A DNA stretch of 64,000 nt from JAYPAN01 sp038123715 (GTDB taxonomy: Bacteria > Pseudomonadota > Alphaproteobacteria > RS24). Below the pieces are notes generated by a model that worked only from the letters and a program-made list of their open reading frames with translations, searched no databases and was not told where the DNA came from. A program made the position numbers and the translations under genes. The DNA lies in contig JAYPAN010000005.1 in assembly GCA_038123715.1 (NCBI GenBank), positions 1-64,000 of the forward strand, written 5' to 3'. Below, in pieces: positions 42,969 to 52,048 of this stretch; the first letter of the stretch is position 1; each line of letters starts with the position of its first letter.

Positions 42969-44445
42969 AATCGCCCTCCGTCATTGTTTCGGCAGCGTCT
43001 TGCCCATGTGCGTCAATCAAACCGTTAACCAGGCGCATCATGCCGGTGGCATTGGCTCCCTTGACCATAATCACATCGCCGGCGTGAATATCGCGCAGCA
43101 GGATTTCCAGTAATTCTTCGGGACTGCTCACATGCGGCCCCATCCGACCCGGCGGCAAATGATTGTGTAAATGTTGCATCATGACACCGCATGTCACGAC
43201 AAGGTCAATGTCAGCCTGCTCGACATTTTCTGCCAAAGCCTGATGCATATCTGACGCATGTTCGCCCAGCTCCGCCATATCGCCCAAAGCGGCAATGCGG
43301 CGTCCCTGCCCGAAGCGCGGCACCAGACCCAGCGACATGAGCGCCGCCTGCATGGAGCTTGGATTGGCATTATAGCTTTCATCTATCAGCAAATAATCGC
43401 CGGTCGCGCATTGCAGCACATGGCGCTGCCCACGCCCCGGCAAACCTTCGCTCTCAGCCAATGACAAGGCGGCCAAGGCCAAATCAGCACCCGCCGCCTT
43501 CACCGCCGTCAATACGGCCAGCGCATTGCTGACTTGATGGCGTCCCGGCGTGCCGACTTTGAATGTCATCGGCGTGTCGTCAATCGTTGCGCTTACGCAA
43601 CTGCATGTATCGTGCAAATGCACTTTTTCAGCCCATGCAACAGCAGGGCCAGTCTTGGCCTCTGAAGCGGCAAAGGGCAGAATGTCAGCCACATTTGCAG
43701 CTTTGGCAGCGTCGCGCAAAATATCGAAATAAGGCGTGTCCTGCGGAATAATCGCGGTTTGCGGCGCGATGCCAGCGGTGAAAATTTCCGCCTTGGCACG
43801 GGCAATCGCTTCTTCGCTGCCCAAATGCTCAATATGCGCCGAGCCAATATGGGTGATGATAGCCGTATGCGGACGCACCATCTCTACCAGCGTGGCGATT
43901 TCACCGGCATGGTTCATGCCAATTTCAAACACACCGTAAGCAGCCTCGCGCGGCAAGCGCGCCAGCGAAAGCGGCACGCCAATATGATTATTATAAGATT
44001 TCTCCGACGCATGGGTCGATCCGGATTTCGACAGAGCAAGGCGCAAGGCCTCTTTGACACTGGTTTTGCCAACACTGCCGGTCACTGCCAATATATGCGC
44101 CTGACTGCGCGCCCGCGCCGCCTGCCCCAACGCTTCCAGCCCGGCAGCGACATCATCAACATAAATAAAGGCCGCCGCATCGGGCAGGCCTTGGGGCGGC
44201 GTATAGCCCTGCCGCACCAGCGCCGCAGATGCGCCAGCGGCAAAAGCCGACTCGACATAATCATGACCATCCGCTTTTTCGCCGGGCAGCGCGACAAACA
44301 AATCGCCGGATTTCAGATTGCGCGTGTCGATTGACACGCCATTAGCCTGCCACTCCCTATCGCCCTGCCCGCCAAGACCGGACAGCGCCGCCAGAGCCTC
44401 TTCGCCCGTCCAAAGCGGGGCTGACAGATTTTGCAAATCAGACAT
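42958..44445 (-). CDS. murF: UDP-MurNAc-tripeptide-D-Ala-D-Ala ligase
   Basis: Adds D-Ala-D-Ala to the UDP-MurNAc tripeptide. From the ATG at 44445, with AGGAGGG upstream, it has 495 residues: N-terminal SIDTRNLKSGDLFVALPGEKADGHDYV, P-loop VTGSVGKTSVKEAL (about residue 113), GVPLSLARLP, EIGMNHAGEI, and IDESYNANPSSMQAAL (about 355). It overlaps murE by eight and mraY by 11 bases. Confidence 0.96.
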   Translation of the reverse strand: MSDLQNLSAPLWTGEEALAALSGLGGQGDREWQANGVSIDTRNLKSGDLFVALPGEKADGHDYVESAFAAGASAALVRQGYTPPQGLPDAAAFIYVDDVAAGLEALGQAARARSQAHILAVTGSVGKTSVKEALRLALSKSGSTHASEKSYNNHIGVPLSLARLPREAAYGVFEIGMNHAGEIATLVEMVRPHTAIITHIGSAHIEHLGSEEAIARAKAEIFTAGIAPQTAIIPQDTPYFDILRDAAKAANVADILPFAASEAKTGPAVAWAEKVHLHDTCSCVSATIDDTPMTFKVGTPGRHQVSNALAVLTAVKAAGADLALAALSLAESEGLPGRGQRHVLQCATGDYLLIDESYNANPSSMQAALMSLGLVPRFGQGRRIAALGDMAELGEHASDMHQALAENVEQADIDLVVTCGVMMQHLHNHLPPGRMGPHVSSPEELLEILLRDIHAGDVIMVKGANATGMMRLVNGLIDAHGQDAAETMTEGDYAV

Positions 44446-45958
44446 GCCGCCCTCCTGACTGTTGCGCGATAATGTCGGCAATCACATTGGCATCATCAAA
44501 TGGCAAAACCATGTCGCCGATTTGCTGACCCTGCTCATGCCCCTTACCGGCCACCAGCACCACATCATTTTTGTCAGCCGCAGTGAGCGCGGCCTCAATC
44601 GCCATAGCGCGGTCGCCAATATCAATCGCATCCGGACAGGCGGTCAAAATTGCCTGCCGTATCAAAGAAGGGTCTTCGCCGCGCGGATTATCATCCGTCA
44701 CAATCACCCTATCGGCAATGCTTGCCGCCACCGCCCCCATAAGCGGGCGTTTGCCGCTATCGCGGTCGCCACCGCAGCCAAACACCAAATGCAACCGCGC
44801 CGTATCGGCCATATGGGCGCGCAAGGCAGATAACGCATTTTGCAACGCATCGGGCGTGTGAGCATAATCAACATAGGCAATAGCACCGGCCATTGTTTGA
44901 CCGGCCTGCTGCATACGCCCCTTTTCAGCCGTCAAATGCGGCAGCGCCGCCAGCAGTTTTTCCGCCCCGTCGCCCGACGCCAGCGCAAGACCAAGGGCGA
45001 CCGCGATATTCTGCAATTGAAAATCGCCAATCAAAGGCAAATGCAAACTTTGGCGCTGCGCCGCATCGGCACTATCTTGTGCCGCCGCCCCGGCAAGGGT
45101 TACGCTGACCTGCATGGCATTGGGCAAGCGCGCCTCAAGGGCAAGGAAAATATCCGCTTCTGATGTGCCGGTCGTCAATATCCCGCGACCTGTCCGACGC
45201 ACCGCATCGGCCACCGCCTGTCCCGCTTGTGATGAAACATCAATCACTGCCGTGCCGTCCTGCGCCAGCACTTCGGTGAACAGCCGCGTTTTGGCGGCCA
45301 GATAATCAGCATCGCTGGCATGGTAATCAAGATGGTCGCGCGACAAATTGGTGAAGCCCGCCGCCTTTAATTTGACGCCATCCAGGCGATATTGCGCCAG
45401 CCCGTGACTGGACGCCTCGACTGCCAAATGACTGACATTGGCCGCCACAAAATCGCGCAAAGTCGCGTGCAGCGCGACCGGCTCCGGCGTGGTATGGCCG
45501 GGCGCTGCTATACCGCCAATCACCGCGCCATTGGCGCGCATGGCCTCAACCCCCAAAGTGCCGAGCGAGGCGGCATCATGGCCGCAAGCCCGCCACAGGC
45601 CGCGCATGAAACCGGCCGTCGAGCTTTTGCCATTTGTGCCGGTGACAGCGACAATCACCTCCGGCTGCACTTCAAAAAACCGCGCTGCCATCAGCGCCAA
45701 ATCGCGCCGCGCATTGGCACTGACAAAGACCGGCACGTCAGCTTGACATGGCGCATGGGACAAAATCGCCCGCGCACCATTGGCCTGCGCCTGTTCGGCA
45801 TAGGCCAGCCCGTCATGCTGCACACCCGGCAAAGCAGCAAATAAATAACCCGGCGCAACGGCACGACTGTCGGCGGTCAGCCCACAAATATCAATTTCCG
45901 GCAAGCTTTTATCTGCCGGAACAAGGTCTAAATGGCTGATGAGCGCGTCAAGGTGCAT
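44438..45958 (-). CDS. murE: UDP-MurNAc-tripeptide synthetase (meso-DAP adding)
   Basis: Adds the third peptide residue to UDP-MurNAc-L-Ala-D-Glu. From the ATG at 45958 (GGGGGTG upstream) it has 506 residues: GLTADSRAVAPGYLFAALPG, P-loop VTGTNGKSSTAGFM (about residue 105), NLSRDHLDYH, and VDYAHTPDALQNAL. The motif DNPRGEDP (about 425) is the DNPR signature of enzymes adding meso-diaminopimelate. The longer open frame upstream lies in ftsI and is rejected. It overlaps ftsI by 11 bases. Confidence 0.97.
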   Translation of the reverse strand: MHLDALISHLDLVPADKSLPEIDICGLTADSRAVAPGYLFAALPGVQHDGLAYAEQAQANGARAILSHAPCQADVPVFVSANARRDLALMAARFFEVQPEVIVAVTGTNGKSSTAGFMRGLWRACGHDAASLGTLGVEAMRANGAVIGGIAAPGHTTPEPVALHATLRDFVAANVSHLAVEASSHGLAQYRLDGVKLKAAGFTNLSRDHLDYHASDADYLAAKTRLFTEVLAQDGTAVIDVSSQAGQAVADAVRRTGRGILTTGTSEADIFLALEARLPNAMQVSVTLAGAAAQDSADAAQRQSLHLPLIGDFQLQNIAVALGLALASGDGAEKLLAALPHLTAEKGRMQQAGQTMAGAIAYVDYAHTPDALQNALSALRAHMADTARLHLVFGCGGDRDSGKRPLMGAVAASIADRVIVTDDNPRGEDPSLIRQAILTACPDAIDIGDRAMAIEAALTAADKNDVVLVAGKGHEQGQQIGDMVLPFDDANVIADIIAQQSGGRHV

Positions 45959-47744
45959 CGGACACCCCCTGCATGAGCGCAAGGCTCGGCAATTTATTGG
46001 GCGGGCCATGACCGCGCGCCTGCCGGTCGGCTTCAGCGCGGCGCGGCATGATATTGAGCAAAGGTGCGGTGCGGCGGATAATCTCTCCGGCGGTTGGCGC
46101 GGCATTCCAACCGGCCAGCGCATGACCGAATGTTGCCGCTATCCCCTTCGGCTCATTGAACATGACCAGCAAAGCATAGCGCGGCGCGGAAGCAGGAAAC
46201 GCCCCGATGAAAGAAGTCAGCAGCGCGTTTTCATTATAGCGGCCATTGACCGGCTTTTCGGCGGAGCCGGTTTTGCCAATCACCTCATAGCCGTCCACAT
46301 TGGCTTTGCGACCCGTGCCTTCAGCCACCACGGCGCGCATCATGGCGCGGATATGCGCCGAGCTTTGCGCTGATATCACGCGCTGCCCGACCGGCAAATC
46401 AACCCGCTGCAAGCTTGGCGCATATAACACCCCGCCATTGACCATAGCCGCACCGGCCATCAGCGCATGCAGGGGCGTGACCGCCAGACCATGCCCGAAA
46501 GATACAGTCGCGCGCTCAATATCGCCCCATTGGTCGGGAATGATTGGCTGGCCGGTTTCCGGCAAATCAAAATCAATTCGGTCAGTCAGTCCGAGGCGTT
46601 GCAAAAAGCCCAAATGTTCTTCGCCGCTAACCTGCAAAGCCAGCTTGGCAGCACCGATATTGGAAGAATGGGTGACAATTTCCGAAATGGTCAGCGGGCG
46701 GGCCTGACCATGCACATCATTTATCTCATGGCTGCCAATCTGCAATGGCTCTGCCGTATCAAATGTCTGCTCAAAACCGATTTGGTCGCTTTCCAGCGCC
46801 ATAGCGGCGGTAAAGACTTTGAAAATTGATCCCAGCTCATAGACGCCAAGCGTCATTTGGTTGAAATGCAATTCCATCCCGTCACGGGTTGGCTGATTGG
46901 GGTCAAAATCAGGCAGCGATACCAGCGCGACAATCTCGCCATTGTGAACATCGACCATAATGGCACCGGCTGATTTCGCTTTGTAACGCTGCATGGCCTG
47001 ACCGAGAATGTCGCGCACGCCATGTTGCACCCGAATATCAATACTGGTTTCGAAAACCGGCTGGCCGTTTTCATCCGGCACAAATATATTTTCCGACAAT
47101 TCGCCGTCACGCGCAGCATCCAGCAAACCGTCAATACGCCGTTCCAGACCGGCCAGCCCGTTCATATCACTGCTGGCAAAGCCCACAAGATGCGCCGCTG
47201 CCGCCCCCGAAGGATAGACACGCCGTGGCGTTGCCGTCAGTTTCAGCGCCGGATTGCCCAGATTCAAAACCGCGCGCTTTTCCGTCGGTGTCAAGCCGCG
47301 CTTGAGCGTGACATAGTTTGACTGCGTCGCCAATTGCCGAACAAGCCGCGACGCACTCAAATCCGGCAAAGTGGCGGCCAATTGTTTGCTTAGAGTTTCA
47401 GTATCGGTAATTTCGCGCGGATTGGCGGCCAGCGTTGTCGTGTCCATTTGCGTCGCCAGCACCGCGCCCATGCGGTCAACAATCATTGGGCGCAATTGCG
47501 CGCTCATGCCACCGGCTCCGCGCTGCGCTATGGCCGGATTGGTTCCAATCGCCGTCAAATGAACCAGCCGCACGCCCAACAAGGTGAATACCAGACCGAA
47601 ACAGACAATCGCAATTCGCAAGCGTCGCCGCGTGATTTCAACCGCATGGCCGGACAAATCGGCACCAACAATGCCGTCACGCCCTGCCAAATGCGCCGCC
47701 CAATCGCCACCGGCGCGCACAACAGGTAGCCTAGCGCGCGCCAC
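45948..47744 (-). CDS. ftsI: Penicillin-binding protein 3 (FtsI), septal transpeptidase
   Basis: Class B PBP that cross-links septal peptidoglycan with FtsW. It has 598 residues: a membrane anchor (about 42-62), a pedestal domain, and a transpeptidase domain with SxxK as Ser306-Ile-Phe-Lys309 (GSIFK), SxN as Ser360-Ser-Asn362 and KTGSAEK near residue 500. It starts at a GTG with AAGGGGG upstream, inside the end of ftsL (14-base overlap). The Ile in SIFK replaces the more usual Thr, a conservative change. Confidence 0.96.
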   Translation of the reverse strand: MARARLPVVRAGGDWAAHLAGRDGIVGADLSGHAVEITRRRLRIAIVCFGLVFTLLGVRLVHLTAIGTNPAIAQRGAGGMSAQLRPMIVDRMGAVLATQMDTTTLAANPREITDTETLSKQLAATLPDLSASRLVRQLATQSNYVTLKRGLTPTEKRAVLNLGNPALKLTATPRRVYPSGAAAAHLVGFASSDMNGLAGLERRIDGLLDAARDGELSENIFVPDENGQPVFETSIDIRVQHGVRDILGQAMQRYKAKSAGAIMVDVHNGEIVALVSLPDFDPNQPTRDGMELHFNQMTLGVYELGSIFKVFTAAMALESDQIGFEQTFDTAEPLQIGSHEINDVHGQARPLTISEIVTHSSNIGAAKLALQVSGEEHLGFLQRLGLTDRIDFDLPETGQPIIPDQWGDIERATVSFGHGLAVTPLHALMAGAAMVNGGVLYAPSLQRVDLPVGQRVISAQSSAHIRAMMRAVVAEGTGRKANVDGYEVIGKTGSAEKPVNGRYNENALLTSFIGAFPASAPRYALLVMFNEPKGIAATFGHALAGWNAAPTAGEIIRRTAPLLNIMPRRAEADRQARGHGPPNKLPSLALMQGVSDAP

Positions 47745-48054
47745 GCACGCCCCCTTCCGCCCGCAACAGAACCGGCACGCTGGTTATCGCCTCTTCGTTT
47801 TCCTCAACATATTGCGACGCCCGCGCCACTTGCAGGTCGAGATATTTTCCGGCCAGATATTGCAAGCGTTGTGGGTCGTTCAGACTGCTCCATTCGGCCT
47901 CCAACACGCGGCGCTGCTCCAATTGCGCGCCTATCCGGTGTTCGAGACGGCGCAATTCGCGCGCTTCCGCCTCGGCGCTGTAGCGAATGTGATAGACCGC
48001 CAAAGTCAGGGCGATAAAGCAAATCACACATAATGTATTGAGCAGCCTAATCAT
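47731..48054 (-). CDS. ftsL: Cell division protein FtsL
   Basis: Small bitopic protein of the FtsQLB activator complex. It has 107 residues: one membrane segment (about 4-22), then a heptad-type coiled coil (about 26-62, EAEARELRRLEHRIGAQLEQ) and the conserved SLNDPQRLQYLA. It sits between rsmH (four-base ATGA overlap) and ftsI (14-base overlap), the standard place for ftsL. Confidence 0.94.
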   Translation of the reverse strand: MIRLLNTLCVICFIALTLAVYHIRYSAEAEARELRRLEHRIGAQLEQRRVLEAEWSSLNDPQRLQYLAGKYLDLQVARASQYVEENEEAITSVPVLLRAEGGVRGAR

Positions 48055-49106
48055 GGCGTCACCTCTCGCTCATGACCTGCCAATCTGGGCGCACGCGGCG
48101 GCAGCAAGGCATCATCCAGCGGAAAAGCCTTGGCCTCGGTGCGGATGGCGGTGCGCAAACGCGCCGAGCGCGCCCTTGGATTGACTTTAATTTCGTCATC
48201 CTTTGCCTTGATTGAATTTTTGGCGGCAGCGGCAAAGCTGTAATCAGGCATGGCGGTTTCGGGCAAATGGCGCGACGGGCGTCCCTCGCGGCCATTGCGC
48301 CGCGCCAGAAACTTCTTGGCAATCCGGTCTTCCAGCGAATGAAATGTCACCACCACAAGGCAACCGCCCGGCGCCAGCATTTCTTCAGCCGCCGCCAGAC
48401 CCTTGACCAACTCACCTAATTCATCATTGAGATAAATCCGTAAAGCCTGAAATGTGCGGGTCGCCGGATGCGCGCCTTTTCCTCTGGGCTGACCCAGCAC
48501 GCTGACAATCACATCAACCAATTCGCCGGTGCGGGTGATGGGCGCAATGTCACGCGCGCGCACCAGAGCTTTGGCAATGGCACGGGCGCGGCGTTCCTCG
48601 CCGTAAATATGCAAAATATCAGCCAGCAAATCCGGCGCGGCCTGATTGACCAGCTCGGTCGCACTCATGCCGTCATTGCCCATCCGCATGTCAAGCGGCC
48701 CGTCACGCATGAAGGAAAACCCGCGCTCAGCCTCATCAAGCTGCATGGAGGACACGCCAAGGTCGAAAACCACGCCATCGACTTGCGCCACATTAGCCGC
48801 CGCCAACAGCGCGCGCATATCGCCGAAACAGCCAGCTATAAAGCTGAATCTGTCGCCAAACTCGGCAGTGAGGGTATTGGCTGCGGCTTGTGCCGTCGGG
48901 TCGCGGTCAAAAGCGATAACCCGGCATTGCGCCGCTTCAAGCAAAGCGCGACTATAGCCGCCCGCGCCAAATGTGCCATCGACATAAACAGCATTGTCGC
49001 GCGGCGACATGGCGTCGAGAACTTCGGCCAGTAAAACCGGCACATGCGGCTGCGAAATCGGGGCCTCGCCCCGGGCCTGCCCATGAGCGTTTCCCCGCGC
49101 ACCCAT
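48051..49106 (-). CDS. rsmH: 16S rRNA (cytosine-1402-N4) methyltransferase
   Basis: SAM-dependent methyltransferase modifying C1402 in the ribosomal P-site. It has 351 residues: HVPVLLAEVLDAM, motif I YVDGTFGAGGYSRALL (about residue 41), DLGVSSMQLDEAERGFSF (about 115), and TFHSLEDRIAKKF (about 250). The ATG overlaps the mraZ stop (TGATG) and the stop overlaps ftsL (ATGA). Confidence 0.97.
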   Translation of the reverse strand: MGARGNAHGQARGEAPISQPHVPVLLAEVLDAMSPRDNAVYVDGTFGAGGYSRALLEAAQCRVIAFDRDPTAQAAANTLTAEFGDRFSFIAGCFGDMRALLAAANVAQVDGVVFDLGVSSMQLDEAERGFSFMRDGPLDMRMGNDGMSATELVNQAAPDLLADILHIYGEERRARAIAKALVRARDIAPITRTGELVDVIVSVLGQPRGKGAHPATRTFQALRIYLNDELGELVKGLAAAEEMLAPGGCLVVVTFHSLEDRIAKKFLARRNGREGRPSRHLPETAMPDYSFAAAAKNSIKAKDDEIKVNPRARSARLRTAIRTEAKAFPLDDALLPPRAPRLAGHEREVTP

Positions 49107-49597
49107 CAGCCACGCCCTCCCGGCGGCTCGGAACTCGACAAAGAGCCCAAAAGCGCGCGGTTTTGAAGCGCCTGTTCGCGCGCGCGGGCGCGGAATTCAG
49201 CATATTTTTGCGGATTCCAAATCTGAAACTTGCTGCGTTGGCCGACAAAGCATAATTCCTGCTCAATGCCCGCATGCGCCAATAAATCTTCCGGCAGGGA
49301 AACGCGCCCATCGGCATCGCATTTCAAAGAATGAGCATCAGCAAACAGCGAATTGGCCAGCGCGTCATTTTCTTTTGTAAACGGCGCCAGCGGGTCAAGC
49401 ATGGCGCTGTATTTATCCATCAATATCTGGCCGCCGCCCTCAATCGCCGCTTCGGTGAAAGAGGGATAAATAAAGATGCTGGGCTGACCGGACGGGTCAT
49501 TGTTTTGCGCGGAAATCACCGAGCGAAAGGCAGACGGCACTGAGACGCGCCCCTTGGCGTCTATTTTACCTGCAATTGTGGACATGAACACGGCCAT
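49106..49597 (-). CDS. mraZ: Transcriptional regulator MraZ
   Basis: DNA-binding regulator of the dcw cluster, known in other bacteria to bind GGG-containing repeats in its own promoter. It has 163 residues with two SpoVT/AbrB-type repeats, DAKGRVSVPSAFR (about 13-25) and DADGRVSLPEDLL (about 93-105). The start at 49597 follows AGGAG by seven bases. It is the first gene of the cluster, and the region just upstream holds an extended series of phased GGG boxes. Confidence 0.96.
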   Translation of the reverse strand: MAVFMSTIAGKIDAKGRVSVPSAFRSVISAQNNDPSGQPSIFIYPSFTEAAIEGGGQILMDKYSAMLDPLAPFTKENDALANSLFADAHSLKCDADGRVSLPEDLLAHAGIEQELCFVGQRSKFQIWNPQKYAEFRARAREQALQNRALLGSLSSSEPPGGRG

Positions 49598-49625
49598 GTC
49601 TGCTCTCCTGCTCCTTGCCCCGTAT

Positions 49626-49711
49626 GGGATATACGGGGGCCATATCCGGTTTGATATGGGTTCTTATGGGATAACACGGGATTTTGCGGGTTGTCAATGG
49701 GAATATAGGGG
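49626..49711 (-). promoter_or_regulatory. mraZ promoter with extended MraZ-type operator
   Basis: On the plus strand GGG cores occur at 49626, 49636, 49658, 49668, 49678, 49688, 49699 and 49708; the last six are 10, 10, 10, 11 and 9 bases apart. MraZ boxes in E. coli are a TGGGN series with a 10-base period, so this looks like an enlarged version. A -35 TTGACA (complement of 49692-49697) and a weak -10 (TTATCC, complement of 49669-49674, 17-base spacing) lie inside the array, which fits autorepression. The G-rich strand is the one opposite to mraZ. The rest of 49712-49811, up to rnpB, shows no gene. Confidence 0.65.
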
Positions 49712-49811
49712 TAATAACGGTATCTTCTCCCATGATTGCCGCTCTGAAAAACATTGTTCGAGGGACAAAAGGCGTGAAAATTGAGTTTTGTTTGGCTCTA
49801 TGTGAAATAGC

Positions 49812-50172
<361 letters not shown>

Positions 50173-50179
50173 GAAATCC

Positions 50180-50208
50180 GGCTTACGCCGGAAGCGCGAA
50201 AAGGTCAA
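50180..50208 (-). promoter_or_regulatory. Candidate rnpB promoter
   Basis: On the minus strand TTGACC (complement of 50203-50208), a 17-base spacer and TAAGCC (complement of 50180-50185). The -35 matches the consensus in five of six bases, the -10 is weak. The position, eight bases before the mature rnpB 5' end, is right for direct initiation. Confidence 0.5.
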
Positions 50209-50275
50209 GCAAATGCGGGTGTTTTAGCAGGGTGATTTCAGATAGCGGTTGCGCCCGCACGCCCGTTAACGTAAC

Positions 50276-50375
50276 NNNNNNNNNNNNNNNNNNNNNNNNN
50301 NNNNNNNNNNNNNNNNNNNNNNNNNNNNNNNNNNNNNNNNNNNNNNNNNNNNNNNNNNNNNNNNNNNNNNNNNNN
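50276..50375. other. Assembly gap (100 N)
   Basis: Exactly 100 N between the rnpB upstream region and the 3' end of the amidase gene, which stops two bases after the gap. The flanks share no repeated sequence. The real content and length of this interval are unknown. Confidence 0.95.
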
Positions 50376-50376
50376 T

Positions 50377-51111
50377 TCAACCGCGCGCGCGACAGGCCGC
50401 ATAAATCAAGGTTCGGGTTTGGGCGTCAGCGATACCGTCAATTTTTTGCGGCCTGAAATGGCGTTGAAAGGCACAAATCACTGCCTGCATCGGTGCATCA
50501 AACGCGCCGGTGACAGGGATATCATAGCCATAGGCCGCCAATGTTTGCCGCAACGCATTGACAGCCGGATTGTCATCGCCAAGGCGTAACGCCCCGACAT
50601 TTTCAATCGGCACATTTTCCGGCCACAGACCGATACCGGCAGCCGCCAAGGCGCGCCAGTCAAACGCTTCGCCGGGGTCAATTTTGCGTCCCGGCGCGAC
50701 ATCGCTGTGACCCAGCACATTGGCCGGTAAAATGTCGTGACGGGCAATAATATCACGCGCCAAGGCGGTCAAAGCCGCCATTTGCGCCGCCGGAAATGCG
50801 GCCATTGTGCCATTGGCGTCATAACCGGCATGGTCAAGCTCAATGCCAATTGAGGCGCTGTTGACATCGCGCTCGCCCTGCCAGCAGCTAACGCCGGCAT
50901 GCCAGGCACGGCGGCTTTCATCAACCAGCCGGTAAATGCGCCCCTGCTTGTCTATCAGATAATGCGCCGATACTTCGCAAGCCGGATCGCACAGGCGCGA
51001 CAGGGCATGGTCAAGTTCAGCCATATCCGTGTAATGCAGCACCAGAAGCGAGACCGGACACTTGCGTTCATTGTGATTGGGCGAAGGCCGGTCGATAAAA
51101 TCCAAACTCAC
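50377..51111 (-). CDS. N-acetylmuramoyl-L-alanine amidase, AmiD-like (Amidase_2)
   Basis: Zinc amidase that cleaves the MurNAc-L-Ala bond, in this family acting on cell wall turnover products. It has 244 residues: an Amidase_2 domain with LVLHYTDM (zinc His, about residue 24), IGIELDHAG (about 91) and LGHSDVAPGRKIDPGEAFDW (second His, about 131), then a C-terminal peptidoglycan-binding-like region (NALRQTLAAYGYDIP). The GTG start at 51111 overlaps the upstream EamA stop as GTGA and has GGGGGCGG before it. No signal peptide is seen, so a cytoplasmic (AmpD-like) or anchored location is open. The stop abuts an assembly gap. Confidence 0.85.
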   Translation of the reverse strand: MSLDFIDRPSPNHNERKCPVSLLVLHYTDMAELDHALSRLCDPACEVSAHYLIDKQGRIYRLVDESRRAWHAGVSCWQGERDVNSASIGIELDHAGYDANGTMAAFPAAQMAALTALARDIIARHDILPANVLGHSDVAPGRKIDPGEAFDWRALAAAGIGLWPENVPIENVGALRLGDDNPAVNALRQTLAAYGYDIPVTGAFDAPMQAVICAFQRHFRPQKIDGIADAQTRTLIYAACRARG

Positions 51112-51983
51112 AATACCGCCCCCGCCGGTGCCACTTCCCGTTTCCGCAAGCCGATTATAAGCACGCCGAGCAAAGTCAGTGACCCGCCAATCCAGAAGCG
51201 CAGACCGAGGCTGTCGCCCCAAAACAAAACACCAAATATAATGCCGAAAACCGGTGCCATCAGCGTCAGCGGCGCTGTGACCGAGACATCATAGCGTTGC
51301 AATAAATAATACATGCCGGCATGACCAATAAGGCTGGCACCAAGCGCGGTGTAAATCACCCCGCCCCAGCCATACAGGCCGGCATTTGCCAATAGGGCGA
51401 CATGGTTTTGTTCAAAAACCAGCGATACGGCGACAAGCGGCGGCCAGCTCATAATCGCAATCCAAGCCTGCATTTGATAGACGCCGGTATGGGTGAGTTG
51501 CTTCATCACAATCGTGCCAAGCGAACCGATAAAGGCGGCTCCGACCACCAGCAACAGCCCAAGGCGCTCATTGACCACGGCGGGGTCAAAGCTAATCACC
51601 ATGACGCCGAAAAAAGCGGCCAAAATACCGGCCCAGCGTCGCCAGCCGACCTGCTCATTGAGAAAAATTATCGACATAATCGTGCTTATCGGCACGCCAA
51701 GCTGTGTAGCCACCGCCACTGAGGACACATTTTCCGCCAGCGACATGCCACCATAAAACAGCGCGAAATGCGCCGACCCCATGCAAATCGAAATAATAAT
51801 GACTTGCGGCATTTGGCCGGTCACAGGTTTCAGAAAAGGCCATAAAATCAGCGACAATAGCAAATAGCGCAAAGCGGTGAACAAAATGGGCGGCAATTCG
51901 GTGACACCGGCCTTACCGGCAACAAAAGTCAGCCCCCAAACGAAGCAGATAAAGACCATCAGAAAAAAATGTCGCGGCGCCAT
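51108..51983 (-). CDS. EamA-family (DMT superfamily) transporter
   Basis: Ten-TM drug/metabolite-type exporter of two EamA halves: residues about 1-130 and 145-285. The first half has FVWGLTFVAGKAG and LRYLLLSLILWPFLK, typical EamA segments; the second ends with LAPVFGIIFGVLFWGD and a Lys/Arg tail. The substrate cannot be read from sequence. The start at 51983 fits the membrane topology; an upstream in-frame ATG at 52019 would add 12 polar residues without a ribosome-binding site. It is coupled to the amidase by a GTGA overlap. Confidence 0.88.
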   Translation of the reverse strand: MAPRHFFLMVFICFVWGLTFVAGKAGVTELPPILFTALRYLLLSLILWPFLKPVTGQMPQVIIISICMGSAHFALFYGGMSLAENVSSVAVATQLGVPISTIMSIIFLNEQVGWRRWAGILAAFFGVMVISFDPAVVNERLGLLLVVGAAFIGSLGTIVMKQLTHTGVYQMQAWIAIMSWPPLVAVSLVFEQNHVALLANAGLYGWGGVIYTALGASLIGHAGMYYLLQRYDVSVTAPLTLMAPVFGIIFGVLFWGDSLGLRFWIGGSLTLLGVLIIGLRKREVAPAGAVL

Positions 51984-52048
51984 GAATCCCGTGTAGCATG
52001 GCTCAGCCGCGCTTGTCATTCGCTATGCGGGTGATGTAAGGAGACTTT

